Assembly (NCBI GenBank): GCA_029245955.1
Contig: JAQWOH010000047.1
Coordinates: 62,001 to 126,000 of the forward strand
Length of the DNA stretch: 64,000 nt
Reading direction: 5' to 3'
From: Fuerstiella sp.
GTDB lineage: Bacteria > Planctomycetota > Planctomycetia > Planctomycetales > Planctomycetaceae
Below, in pieces: positions 55,410-63,724 of this stretch (position 1 is the first letter of the stretch; each line of letters starts with the position of its first letter). The notes below the pieces were generated by a model, which saw only the letters and a program-made list of their open reading frames with translations, had not been told where the DNA came from and searched no databases. The position numbers and the translations under genes are program-made.

Positions 55410-56735
55410 ATGAGATTCCTCCGCTATTTTCCCGGGTCCTTCTTGCTGGGAGGTCTGCTGCTGACAGCAGCCGGCTGTTCGCAGATTGGTGCCACCGACG
55501 GCAACGGGACTGCCAAATTCAAACCACAGAAGGCTGTGGCGGTTAAAACAGTGGCTGTGGCTCAGGAAGATGTTCGTCGCACAACTGTACAGCCGGCGAC
55601 AGTTCATCCGTTCTACGCGGCTTCGATTCAGGCGAAGGTGCACGGCTACGTCAAAGACGTGCAGGTAGATATCGGAGACGTTGTCCAAGCCGGAGATGTG
55701 CTGGCGATCGTGGATGTCCCCGAGATGGTCAAACAGCGGCTGACGGCGCTCGCACAGATTGATCGGCAGCGTGCAGAAGAAGAGCGAGCCAGAGCGGGCA
55801 TCGACCTGGCAAAAGCCAATGTTCAGGCAGCCGAAGCGATGACGGCCGAAGCCAAATCAAAACTGCAGCAGGTGGAAGCTTCACTGGTCGCTGCGGACGC
55901 TGAATTTCGCAGGACCGATGATCTGGTCAAACGAGGGTCCATGCAGCCTCGCGTTCTGGACGAGGTTCGCAAAAAGCGAGATTCAGAAGCGGCCGCACGG
56001 GCGGCGGTGACATCAGCTATCGAATCCGCCGTGGCCAATGTCACGGTCGCCCAGTCCAGACTTGCAGCAGCTGCAGCCGACCTGAAATTTGCTTCCGCCG
56101 AGACTGCAATTCAGGGGCGACAGCTTGAGGAAATTGACGAGCTCATTAACTACGCGACGCTGACCTCGCCGTTTGCCGGCATCGTCACCAGACGAAACGT
56201 ATCTCCGGGCGATCTGGTCAGCGAGCGAAGCGGCGGCGAACCTCTGTTTGTCGTCAGTCAGATTGACAAGGTCCGAATTCAGATTTTAGTCCCTGAAAAC
56301 GATGCGGCCCATGTGGACCGCGGCGACTCTGTCAGTGTTTCGTTTCCGTCCTTCCCGGCGGAAGAAGCAATGACGGTCCAGGTAACTCGATCGACAGGCA
56401 GTCTTGATCCTCACACTCGCACAATGCTGGTGGAAGCAGAAGTACCGAACACCGATGGCAAGCTGCTGCCGGGAATGTTCGGACAGGCAGCCATTTTGCT
56501 TTCGACAACGTTGGCGTCCAGCATGCTTCCTGCCCGAGCGGTTCGATTCGAGGATTCGGGTGACGCGTACGTCTACGTTGTCTCTGGTGAACAGGTTTCC
56601 GTTGTGCCCGTCACAACGGGACTCGACGACGGAAGTTCGATTGAAATTGTCTCGGGGCTTGAGCCCGGTCAGACGGTCATTGATGCTCACCTGCAGAGAT
56701 TCAAAGACGGTCAGACGGTCAGAGTACTGAACTGA
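55410..56735 (+). CDS. RND periplasmic adaptor (membrane-fusion) lipoprotein
   Basis: 441-aa adaptor. The lipobox TAAGC (C23) ends the signal peptide, so it is likely lipid-anchored. The barrel-sandwich/biotinyl-lipoyl-like motif (SIQAKVHGYVKDVQVDIGDVVQAGDVLAIVD, about 70-100) is followed by a long helical hairpin (about 110-235) and a beta-barrel with YATLTSPFAGIVTRRNVSPGDLV. It connects the inner-membrane RND pump to the TolC-like protein. The RND gene is 146 bases downstream. Confidence 0.93.
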   Translation: MRFLRYFPGSFLLGGLLLTAAGCSQIGATDGNGTAKFKPQKAVAVKTVAVAQEDVRRTTVQPATVHPFYAASIQAKVHGYVKDVQVDIGDVVQAGDVLAIVDVPEMVKQRLTALAQIDRQRAEEERARAGIDLAKANVQAAEAMTAEAKSKLQQVEASLVAADAEFRRTDDLVKRGSMQPRVLDEVRKKRDSEAAARAAVTSAIESAVANVTVAQSRLAAAAADLKFASAETAIQGRQLEEIDELINYATLTSPFAGIVTRRNVSPGDLVSERSGGEPLFVVSQIDKVRIQILVPENDAAHVDRGDSVSVSFPSFPAEEAMTVQVTRSTGSLDPHTRTMLVEAEVPNTDGKLLPGMFGQAAILLSTTLASSMLPARAVRFEDSGDAYVYVVSGEQVSVVPVTTGLDDGSSIEIVSGLEPGQTVIDAHLQRFKDGQTVRVLN

Positions 56736-56881
56736 CAACATTGCTCTGCGATCAGATGTGGGCATTCTTTCATATCAACTTGTTCCCGGGCTTCGGCCAG
56801 GGGGCACGTGTCCGGGAAGTTCTGCTTGGCATGGTGCGGGACAAGAAATACGGTATTTCCAGTTCATCGAATTGAAGACAC

Positions 56882-59800
56882 ATGGGACTCATCAACTTCT
56901 CACTTAAGAATCGGTTCGCAGTTCTGGCCGGAGCAACGGCATTGTGCCTGCTGGGTGCGTCCGTCATACCGGGAGTTACGGTCGATATTCTGCCGGACTT
57001 CAAGCAGCCTGTCGTCGTCAGTTTCTTCTCGTATCCGGGCCTGCCCACGATGGATATGGAAAAATCCGTCAGTTCGCGAGTCGAACGAGCGCTGACACTC
57101 GCGGGCAAGATCGAACACCAGGAATCCCGCACTGTTCCCGGTGCTGCTGTTCTGAAGATTTTTTTCCAGCCGGGAGCCGACGCCAGTTCGGCCATGAACG
57201 ACATCGTCAATCTGGAAGCGAGTGATATGTTTCACCTGCCGCCGGGTATCGAATGGCCATTTACCCTGCGCAGTGAACCATCAAATCTTCCGGTTGTCCT
57301 GGCCGCGATTTCAGGAGAAGGACTTAGTGAGTCTGAACTCTACGGCATTGGCTACTATGCGGTACGCAACAAAATGGGAGGATTAAAGGGCGTCCAGATT
57401 CCCCATCCCTTTGGCGGCAAGTTCCGTCAGATGATGGTCTATGTTGATCCGGTCAAACTGCAGGCTCACAGTGTCAGCGCCAAGGACGTAGTTGATGCTG
57501 TGACGAAGTCAAACCTGGTGCTTGCGGCCGGAACGGCTCGAATGGGCGGCATTGACTATCAGGTCCACCCGAAAAATACTCTGCCCACGCCCGCGGACAT
57601 TGAAGCCATTCCCGTTGTTATTCGTGGTGGAGCTCCTGTTTTCGTGCGTGATGTCGGGCGAGTCGTTGACGATGCTGCTCTGCAATACAACGTTGTTCGA
57701 GTTAACGGAAAACGCAGCGTATACTGTCCTTTGCTGAGAGAACCGGGCGAAAACACGATCGCCTGCGTTGATCGAATTTACGAAGGTATTGCCGCAGAAA
57801 TCCCGAAGATGAAGGAACGGGGCGATATCCCCGAAGCTACAGAAGTCACGCTGGTATCCGATCAGTCCAGCTACATTCGTCTGGCCATGACGAACCTGTA
57901 TACCCAGGTTGGTCTCGGATCGATTCTGGTCGCAGTCGTGGTGCTGGTCTTCCTGCGACGGTTCCTGCCAACGCTGATTATCGTTGCCACAATTGTGCTG
58001 GCAATCCTGATCGGAGGTCTTGGATTCGCATTCACGGGGCAGACTATTAATGTCATGACACTGGGAGGAATCGCACTGGCGATTGGCACTGTTGTTGATG
58101 CCGGAATCGTTGTTGTCGAAAATGTGATTCGGCATCAGAGAATGGGCAGGATCCCGCTGGATGCCGCTTTAGAAGGAACTCGCGAAGTGTCCGGAGCCAT
58201 CCTTGCCGGTACCGTCACTACACTGGCCGTTTTTCTGCCAGCGGTATTTCTGACCGGCATGATCAAGTATCTGTTCGCACCACTGTCCCTGGCCGCGACA
58301 TTTACGATCGGTGCGTCATACGTGCTGGCATTGACGGTCATTCCGGCCTTCTGTGCAACATTTGTGCGCGAGAAAGTCCAGCACGGCGGCGCCACACAGG
58401 ACGACGCCGCAGCAAGTGCAAAGCCCAAAGGTGTTTATGGCAGTCTGCTGAGCACCGCATTAAGAGTGCCAGTGTTGACAGTGCTGATCATCGTGGTCGG
58501 TGTGGGAGCGACCTTCGGGTTGTGGCCGATGATCGGATCGGAACTGTTTCCTGAGGTCGATGCCGGTACGTTCGAACTGCGTGTTAAGACAACGCCGGGG
58601 ACCGACCTGCTGGAAACTGAAAAGCTGGTTGCCGGGCTTGAGCACACGATTAAGGAAGTGATCCCGGAACATGAAATAGAATCACTAATCGCCAATATCG
58701 GTCTGCCTGTCGGCAAAGGGGCGGGGTTCTCGACTGTACTCAGTTCAAACTCCGGTCCTGATACGGCGTACCTGATCGTCAACCTGAAACAGGCCGGCCG
58801 CCAGACGGCCACTCAAACTTACATCTCAGAACTACGCCGGAAACTGGCAGACGACTATCCTCTGGAACAGTTTCTGTTTGTGTCAGGCGGAATCGTCAAC
58901 ATGGCCTTAAACAAGGGTGTCCCGACACCAATCAGCGTGCAGATTTCTGCCGGCACTATTCCCAAATGTCGCGAAAATGCAGAACGTGTACTGGAAGTTA
59001 TTCGGCAGATTCCCGGCACCGAGGATGTGCAGATTGCTCAGTCACTGGACTATCCACAGTTCGACGTGCAGGTCGATCGCACTCGAGCGAAATACCTGGG
59101 GCTGGATCAGGAAGAAGTCGCACAGACAGTGCTGACAGCTCTGGGCTCCAGCGTTGGTTATTCACCGACGATCTGGATTGACCCGGAAAAGGGCGTCGAC
59201 TTTTTCATGGGCGTTCAATATGAAGACAACGATTTTGAGTCACTGGATGACATTCGCAATATTCCGCTGTCGCTGAGTACGCCGGACGGCCCGGTCACAA
59301 TTCCTCTGTCCAACATTGCCACGATCAGGCGGGTCAATATTCCGGGCGAGATCGCTCACTACAACATTGGCCGAGTTAACGATGTGCACGTCAATGTGTC
59401 CGGCCGAGACGTCGGATCGGTTGCAGCGGATGTTCAGGTCGCCCTGGCCGGCATGGAATTCGAAAACGGAGTTGCAGCGAAAATTCGAGGCCCGGTTGAA
59501 ACAATGCACGAAGGGATGAAACTACTGAGCGTCAGCCTGGTCGTCGCTGGCATTCTGGTCTATCTGGTACTGATGGCTCAGTTCCGCTCCTTCGTCGATC
59601 CATTGATTATCATGCTGGCCGTCCCGTTGGGGCTGGGCGGCGTACTTGTGGCTTTGTATCTGACGGATACGACAATCAATATCCAGTCGCTGATGGGCAC
59701 GTTGATGATGATTGGTGTGGTCGTAAATAATTCGATTCTGCTGGTGGAATTCGCGAATCGTCGTCGCCAGGAAGGGCTGTCGGCTCACGATGCAGCTCTG

Positions 59801-60025
59801 TCCGCAGCTCAGGTCCGTTTGCGTCCGATTCTGATGACGTCGCTGACACTAGTCGCGTCGATGCTGCCGTTGTCCTACCAATTTGCTCCGGGTAACGAGG
59901 CAATGATTCCTTTAGCCCGAGCGTTACTGGGTGGCATGGTCGCGTCGACGCTACTGACGCTCGTATTAGTGCCATGCGTCTATTCGTTGGTACATCGCAG
60001 GTCCGAGCTTGCAGTCAGCAACTGA
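56882..60025 (+). CDS. RND efflux pump inner-membrane permease (AcrB/CusA superfamily)
   Basis: 1047-aa transporter with the duplicated RND layout: TM1 at about 10-30, a large periplasmic loop, TM2-6 at about 335-500, a second loop and TM8-12 at about 870-1035. The TM4 proton-relay region reads GTVVDAGIVVVENV, with one aspartate where HAE-type pumps have two. The first part ILPDFKQPVV and the late QLGTLMMIGVVVNNSILLVEFANRR-like segment are normal for the family. Substrate (drug or metal) cannot be decided from sequence. Adaptor and outer-membrane components are adjacent. Confidence 0.93.
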   Translation: MGLINFSLKNRFAVLAGATALCLLGASVIPGVTVDILPDFKQPVVVSFFSYPGLPTMDMEKSVSSRVERALTLAGKIEHQESRTVPGAAVLKIFFQPGADASSAMNDIVNLEASDMFHLPPGIEWPFTLRSEPSNLPVVLAAISGEGLSESELYGIGYYAVRNKMGGLKGVQIPHPFGGKFRQMMVYVDPVKLQAHSVSAKDVVDAVTKSNLVLAAGTARMGGIDYQVHPKNTLPTPADIEAIPVVIRGGAPVFVRDVGRVVDDAALQYNVVRVNGKRSVYCPLLREPGENTIACVDRIYEGIAAEIPKMKERGDIPEATEVTLVSDQSSYIRLAMTNLYTQVGLGSILVAVVVLVFLRRFLPTLIIVATIVLAILIGGLGFAFTGQTINVMTLGGIALAIGTVVDAGIVVVENVIRHQRMGRIPLDAALEGTREVSGAILAGTVTTLAVFLPAVFLTGMIKYLFAPLSLAATFTIGASYVLALTVIPAFCATFVREKVQHGGATQDDAAASAKPKGVYGSLLSTALRVPVLTVLIIVVGVGATFGLWPMIGSELFPEVDAGTFELRVKTTPGTDLLETEKLVAGLEHTIKEVIPEHEIESLIANIGLPVGKGAGFSTVLSSNSGPDTAYLIVNLKQAGRQTATQTYISELRRKLADDYPLEQFLFVSGGIVNMALNKGVPTPISVQISAGTIPKCRENAERVLEVIRQIPGTEDVQIAQSLDYPQFDVQVDRTRAKYLGLDQEEVAQTVLTALGSSVGYSPTIWIDPEKGVDFFMGVQYEDNDFESLDDIRNIPLSLSTPDGPVTIPLSNIATIRRVNIPGEIAHYNIGRVNDVHVNVSGRDVGSVAADVQVALAGMEFENGVAAKIRGPVETMHEGMKLLSVSLVVAGILVYLVLMAQFRSFVDPLIIMLAVPLGLGGVLVALYLTDTTINIQSLMGTLMMIGVVVNNSILLVEFANRRRQEGLSAHDAALSAAQVRLRPILMTSLTLVASMLPLSYQFAPGNEAMIPLARALLGGMVASTLLTLVLVPCVYSLVHRRSELAVSN

Positions 60026-60489
60026 CTGGCCGCGAGATGGACTCACGGTTCCGTCGCTTCCATGAATTGTCTGCCCAGGCTCGGGGATTTAACCACGCCA
60101 CCGTACGTCGTGGTGTTCGTCAGTGTTCTGCAGCGATCGGCGATCTGACCGGAAACCTAATTCCGTCACAGACGGCATGCCACCAGACAGGGAATGGCAG
60201 TTCGGTGTGAACAACTCTGAGGTGGATTTCGCAACAAAAATTCTTTGCAGAGCGAACGTTAGGACGACGGCAGTCGCCGAGTCCCGGATGGCTGGGCCCA
60301 ATGGTTCGCCGCCCGAATTACTCAAAGTTGGTATCGTGCCCCAATGAATTGACTGGATGCCCAGCGCCCACAGCCAGAATTCCCGGTCACCGCGCTGAAC
60401 GTCTTCATGGCCACAGGAAACATAAGATTTTCCTCGTGGACATTCTCCCAGTCCCCGGCGTCATCTCTGCTCAGATTGCAACTGTAAAC
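60026..60489. other. Intergenic region before the redox operon
   Basis: 464 bases after the RND gene without a recognisable gene; short frames on both strands lack starts or domains. Confidence 0.45.
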
Positions 60490-60520
60490 TTGACAACGGG
60501 TCGCCCGGGGGTCATATTAT
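60490..60520 (+). promoter_or_regulatory. Predicted sigma-70-type promoter of the cytochrome/Fe-S/NrfD operon
   Basis: TTGACA (60490-60495) and TATTAT (60515-60520) with a 19-base GC-rich spacer. It leaves a 5' leader of about 130 bases before the first start at 60656; within it ACTAAC and GTTAGT near 60538-60557 can pair as a short stem. Confidence 0.55.
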
Positions 60521-60655
60521 GGAGTTATAGATCTAGAACTAACTAGCTCTGGTTAGTGGTAATAAGGTTTTCTTCTCGCCGTCCCTGATGGACTTCCCCT
60601 CCAGCGACTGCGTTGCACTCTGTGACGCAACTCACCATTTTGAAGGAGCCGACAG

Positions 60656-60916
60656 ATGCTTGTCATCGTGTTCCTTAGTCTCTCTCTGGCCGTCACGGCC
60701 CTGACTGTGCTCTTGCTGATGACGTTCCTGAGCGTTGCCTTTCCCGGGTCCGACCACTGCACGTCGATGACGTCAACGGACTCGCATATGTGTCGTTGCG
60801 ACAACTGCCAGTCAGCGTCTGCCGATCAGCAGGAAATTGCACGTCGTACAGTCGTCACGAAAAGTGATGAGTTTACGGACCAGAACTTCCAGCATGCTCA
60901 GGGAGGCCACCCGTGA
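60656..60916 (+). CDS. Small single-TM protein with CxC/CxxC motif, first gene of redox operon
   Basis: 86-aa protein. The N-terminal helix (residues 1-28) is a strong TM segment or uncleaved signal, followed by a polar region with MCRCDNCQS. It begins seven bases after a strong AAGGAG (60643-60648) and its TGA overlaps the GTG start of the tetraheme cytochrome gene. The three cysteines suggest metal binding or a role in haem/Fe-S handling, which is inference. No known family recognised. Confidence 0.72.
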   Translation: MLVIVFLSLSLAVTALTVLLLMTFLSVAFPGSDHCTSMTSTDSHMCRCDNCQSASADQQEIARRTVVTKSDEFTDQNFQHAQGGHP

Positions 60917-61473
60917 ACTGGAAACTTATCTTTTCCCGAAACACCAGGCACCTTCGAATTCTGGTGTTGCTGGTCGTCGCCGGCGGTGGTGGTGCGTTCT
61001 TCGTACGCAGCCAGATGATTCCTGCTGACTACGGACAGAATGGTCCGTACCGTCATGCGGCACTGGCGAAAATCGAGGCCCAGCCTTCTGTGCTGCAGTC
61101 CGACACAACGTGTCTGAAATGCCACACGAATGTGGAAGAAGAGCGAAGCGAATCGCCTCATGCGGCAGTCCGCTGTCTCCATTGTCATGGCAATGGCAAA
61201 CAGCACATTGTTGACGCCACGAAGGCGGGCGAATTCCCTGAGCATTCGATTCCTCCTGCAAAAAAGTGGGACGGAAAGTTTCGGACGCACACGGATCTGT
61301 TCATTACGCACGATCGAGCGACCTGCCTGTCCTGCCACACCCGGGTGGTGGGTATGCCCGATTCTTTTCTCAGCATCAATGTCGCAGCGCATCTGGAAGA
61401 ACAGGGAGCAGAAGAAATTAACAGTAAGAACGTTTGCTTTGAGTGCCACGAGGGGCACAGCCCCGGGCTATGA
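60913..61473 (+). CDS. Tetraheme c-type cytochrome, membrane anchored
   Basis: 186-aa periplasmic cytochrome. An N-terminal anchor (about residues 14-32) is followed by four CxxCH sites: C67-H71, C88-H92, C138-H142 and C175-H179. The size and anchor resemble the NapC/NirT/NrfH-like small multihaem quinol-oxidising cytochromes, but it may instead be a separate tetraheme electron carrier. Extra histidines could serve as distal ligands. The GTG start overlaps the upstream stop (GTGA). The Fe-S protein gene begins 20 bases after its stop, so the genes are cotranscribed. Confidence 0.9.
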   Translation: MNWKLIFSRNTRHLRILVLLVVAGGGGAFFVRSQMIPADYGQNGPYRHAALAKIEAQPSVLQSDTTCLKCHTNVEEERSESPHAAVRCLHCHGNGKQHIVDATKAGEFPEHSIPPAKKWDGKFRTHTDLFITHDRATCLSCHTRVVGMPDSFLSINVAAHLEEQGAEEINSKNVCFECHEGHSPGL

Positions 61474-61493
61474 GGTGTTCGCCGGAGATCAAC

Positions 61494-62408
61494 ATGAAGT
61501 TTCAATTGAATATTCTGAACAACGGGGGTGACTGTTGCGGTTCCGACGATTCCCGTGAAAAGCAGTGTGGAAATCACACAGGCTGCGGTGGGTGCAGTGA
61601 CGCTCCCGACGCCAGTTCCCGACGCCAGTTTCTGAATAAGGCATCAACAGTTGCGCTTGGTTCATTCAGTCTTACACTTCTGCCGATGTCCGGTGATCTT
61701 TTGTCTGATGAGCCGAGTCCGGATGATCCTGACGGTGCCCCCGCAGACGCAGGCAGTAGAACGGCAGATCAGAGTGACGAAGTTGTCTATGGTTTTCTTG
61801 TCGACACTGAGCGATGTGTTGGTACGGGCAAATGCCTGACGGCCTGTCGCGAAGAGAACAACGTACCGGAAGGATACGCAAGAACATGGGTTGAACGATT
61901 CGTGCACTATAAGGACGGTACGGTTCAGGTGGATCTGGTTCCTGAAACAGGTTTTGCGGGGTCGGATGTGCCACCGATTGCCCCGGGTCTTGTGGACCGC
62001 GCCTATTTCGTTCCCAAACTCTGCAATCAATGCGAAGACGCTCCCTGCAACCAGGTCTGCCCCGTTCACGCCGCGTTTACTTCACCGGAGGGAGTCGAAT
62101 TGGTGGATCCCGACCGCTGCATTGGCTGCGCCTACTGCGTTCAGGCGTGTCCCTACGGCGTTCGCTTCATCAACCCGGAGACCGGCAATGCCGACAAGTG
62201 CACCTGGTGCTACCACAGAATCAAACGGAATGAAACGCCGGCGTGTGTCGAGGCATGTCCGGTGGACGCTCGTGTTTTCGGCCGGCTGGATGACCCCGAA
62301 AGTGAACTCAGAAAAAGGCTTGCGGCGATCCCGACATCGGTCCTGAAGGAACATCTCGGTACGCACCCCAAACTGCACTATGTTGCGAAATCCGGGGAGG
62401 TCATCTGA
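61494..62408 (+). CDS. Tat-exported ferredoxin-type Fe-S protein (NrfC/TtrB/HybA-like)
   Basis: 304-aa electron-transfer subunit. The twin-arginine motif SRRQFLNKAS lies at residues 42-51, preceded by a Cys-rich segment (C14, C15, C25, C31, C34). Cluster sites: C108-x5-C114-x3-C118 with Thr111 in the place of the usual second Cys; C177, C180, C185, C189; C209, C212, C215, C219; C236, C239, C251, C255. This is the pattern of periplasmic four-cluster subunits that pass electrons between NrfD-type membrane proteins and an active site. GGAG stands before the ATG at 61494. The next gene begins at its stop codon (TGATG). Confidence 0.92.
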   Translation: MKFQLNILNNGGDCCGSDDSREKQCGNHTGCGGCSDAPDASSRRQFLNKASTVALGSFSLTLLPMSGDLLSDEPSPDDPDGAPADAGSRTADQSDEVVYGFLVDTERCVGTGKCLTACREENNVPEGYARTWVERFVHYKDGTVQVDLVPETGFAGSDVPPIAPGLVDRAYFVPKLCNQCEDAPCNQVCPVHAAFTSPEGVELVDPDRCIGCAYCVQACPYGVRFINPETGNADKCTWCYHRIKRNETPACVEACPVDARVFGRLDDPESELRKRLAAIPTSVLKEHLGTHPKLHYVAKSGEVI

Positions 62409-63724
62409 TGCACGCTTCGTCATTCGTTTTCCCCAACGATCCACACGTGCCCTGGAGCATCATGATTGTGCTCTACCCGTACATTACGGGGCTCGTTGCG
62501 GGTGCTTTTGTCGTTTCTGCGCTGTATCACGTGTTTCACCAGGACGTTCTTAAACCCGTGGCACGGCTGGCTCTGGTTACGGCCCTCTGCTTCTGCGTAT
62601 TTGCCACGCTGCCGTTGCTGTTGCACCTCCACCACCCGGAGCGTGCATTCAACATTATGATCACCCCGAGTGCCACTTCGGCCATGTCCGGGTTCGGGAT
62701 CATCTACAACGTCTACATGCTGCTGCTGGTCGTTGAAGTCTGGCTTGTCTTTCGTCCGGATATTGTTGCGCTGGCAAAGACCACTAACGGTTGGCCGGGC
62801 ATGGTGTACCGACTGCTGTCTCTGGGGGATCGGGAAATCACGAAGGAATCGCGGGCCGTTGACGAATGGCTGATTCGGGCACTTGCGATAGGCGGAATTC
62901 CCGCAGCCTGCGTGCTGCACGGATATGTCGGATTCCTGTTTGGTGCTGTCAAAGCCAATCCCTGGTGGTCGACAGCTTTGATGCCGGTCATTTTTCTGGC
63001 GTCCGCCGTGGTTTCAGGAATTGCAGCCCTCATTGCACTGTATCTTTTCTTTTGCTGGCGGCGAAAGATCACTCCGGACGCCGACTGTGTCCGCGCAATG
63101 TCCCGTTATCTTTGGGTCTCACTGACCATCGCAGTATCACTTGAGATGCTTGAGCTGGTTCACATGGCTTATGAAGCCGGAGCGGAATGGCACGCAATAT
63201 CGACACTGCTCACGGAGCGTCTGGCCATTTCGTACGGCGTGGTACAGGTGTTGATCGGATCTGTGTGTCCGTTTCTGCTACTACTGCTGGCAGTTCGCCC
63301 TCGGCTGAACCCTCGATGGCTGACTGGTCTGAGTGGCATCGCGTCCGTGCTTGTCCTCGTGCAGGTCTTCGCCATGCGATGGAACGTGGTGGTCGGAGGC
63401 CAGATGCTGTCGAAGAGTTTCCGTGGCTTTGTTGAATACCCGTTACACATAGGCGGACGTGAGGGGCTGATTGCGGCCGCTGTGATTCTTGCGTTGCCAT
63501 TTGTCGCACTGATATTCGCCAGCCGGCTGTTGCCACTCTGGGAATCCGGTGATAAGCACGTGTTAAGCAGCAAGCCATTTCAGCCTGCCAACACCGGAAA
63601 CTCACTTACCACTGGTACCCTGACTTCAGTCACCAACCAACAAAGGACCATGTTCAATGAAGAAGACACTGCAGACACTGACGCTTTCAATTATGGCGCT
63701 GTTATGCGCAATGAACACGTGTAG
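62408..63724 (+). CDS. NrfD/PsrC-family quinone-interacting membrane protein
   Basis: 438-aa integral membrane protein with about ten TM helices, matching NrfD/PsrC-type membrane subunits of complexes such as alternative complex III, tetrathionate and polysulfide reductases. It is preceded by GGGGAGG. It should exchange electrons with the quinone pool and the preceding Fe-S protein. The last about 23 residues are polar and overlap the following cytochrome gene by 68 bases in another frame; this tail may be a read-through extension relative to homologues. No catalytic molybdopterin or NrfA gene is within the window. Confidence 0.9.
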   Translation: MHASSFVFPNDPHVPWSIMIVLYPYITGLVAGAFVVSALYHVFHQDVLKPVARLALVTALCFCVFATLPLLLHLHHPERAFNIMITPSATSAMSGFGIIYNVYMLLLVVEVWLVFRPDIVALAKTTNGWPGMVYRLLSLGDREITKESRAVDEWLIRALAIGGIPAACVLHGYVGFLFGAVKANPWWSTALMPVIFLASAVVSGIAALIALYLFFCWRRKITPDADCVRAMSRYLWVSLTIAVSLEMLELVHMAYEAGAEWHAISTLLTERLAISYGVVQVLIGSVCPFLLLLLAVRPRLNPRWLTGLSGIASVLVLVQVFAMRWNVVVGGQMLSKSFRGFVEYPLHIGGREGLIAAAVILALPFVALIFASRLLPLWESGDKHVLSSKPFQPANTGNSLTTGTLTSVTNQQRTMFNEEDTADTDAFNYGAVMRNEHV

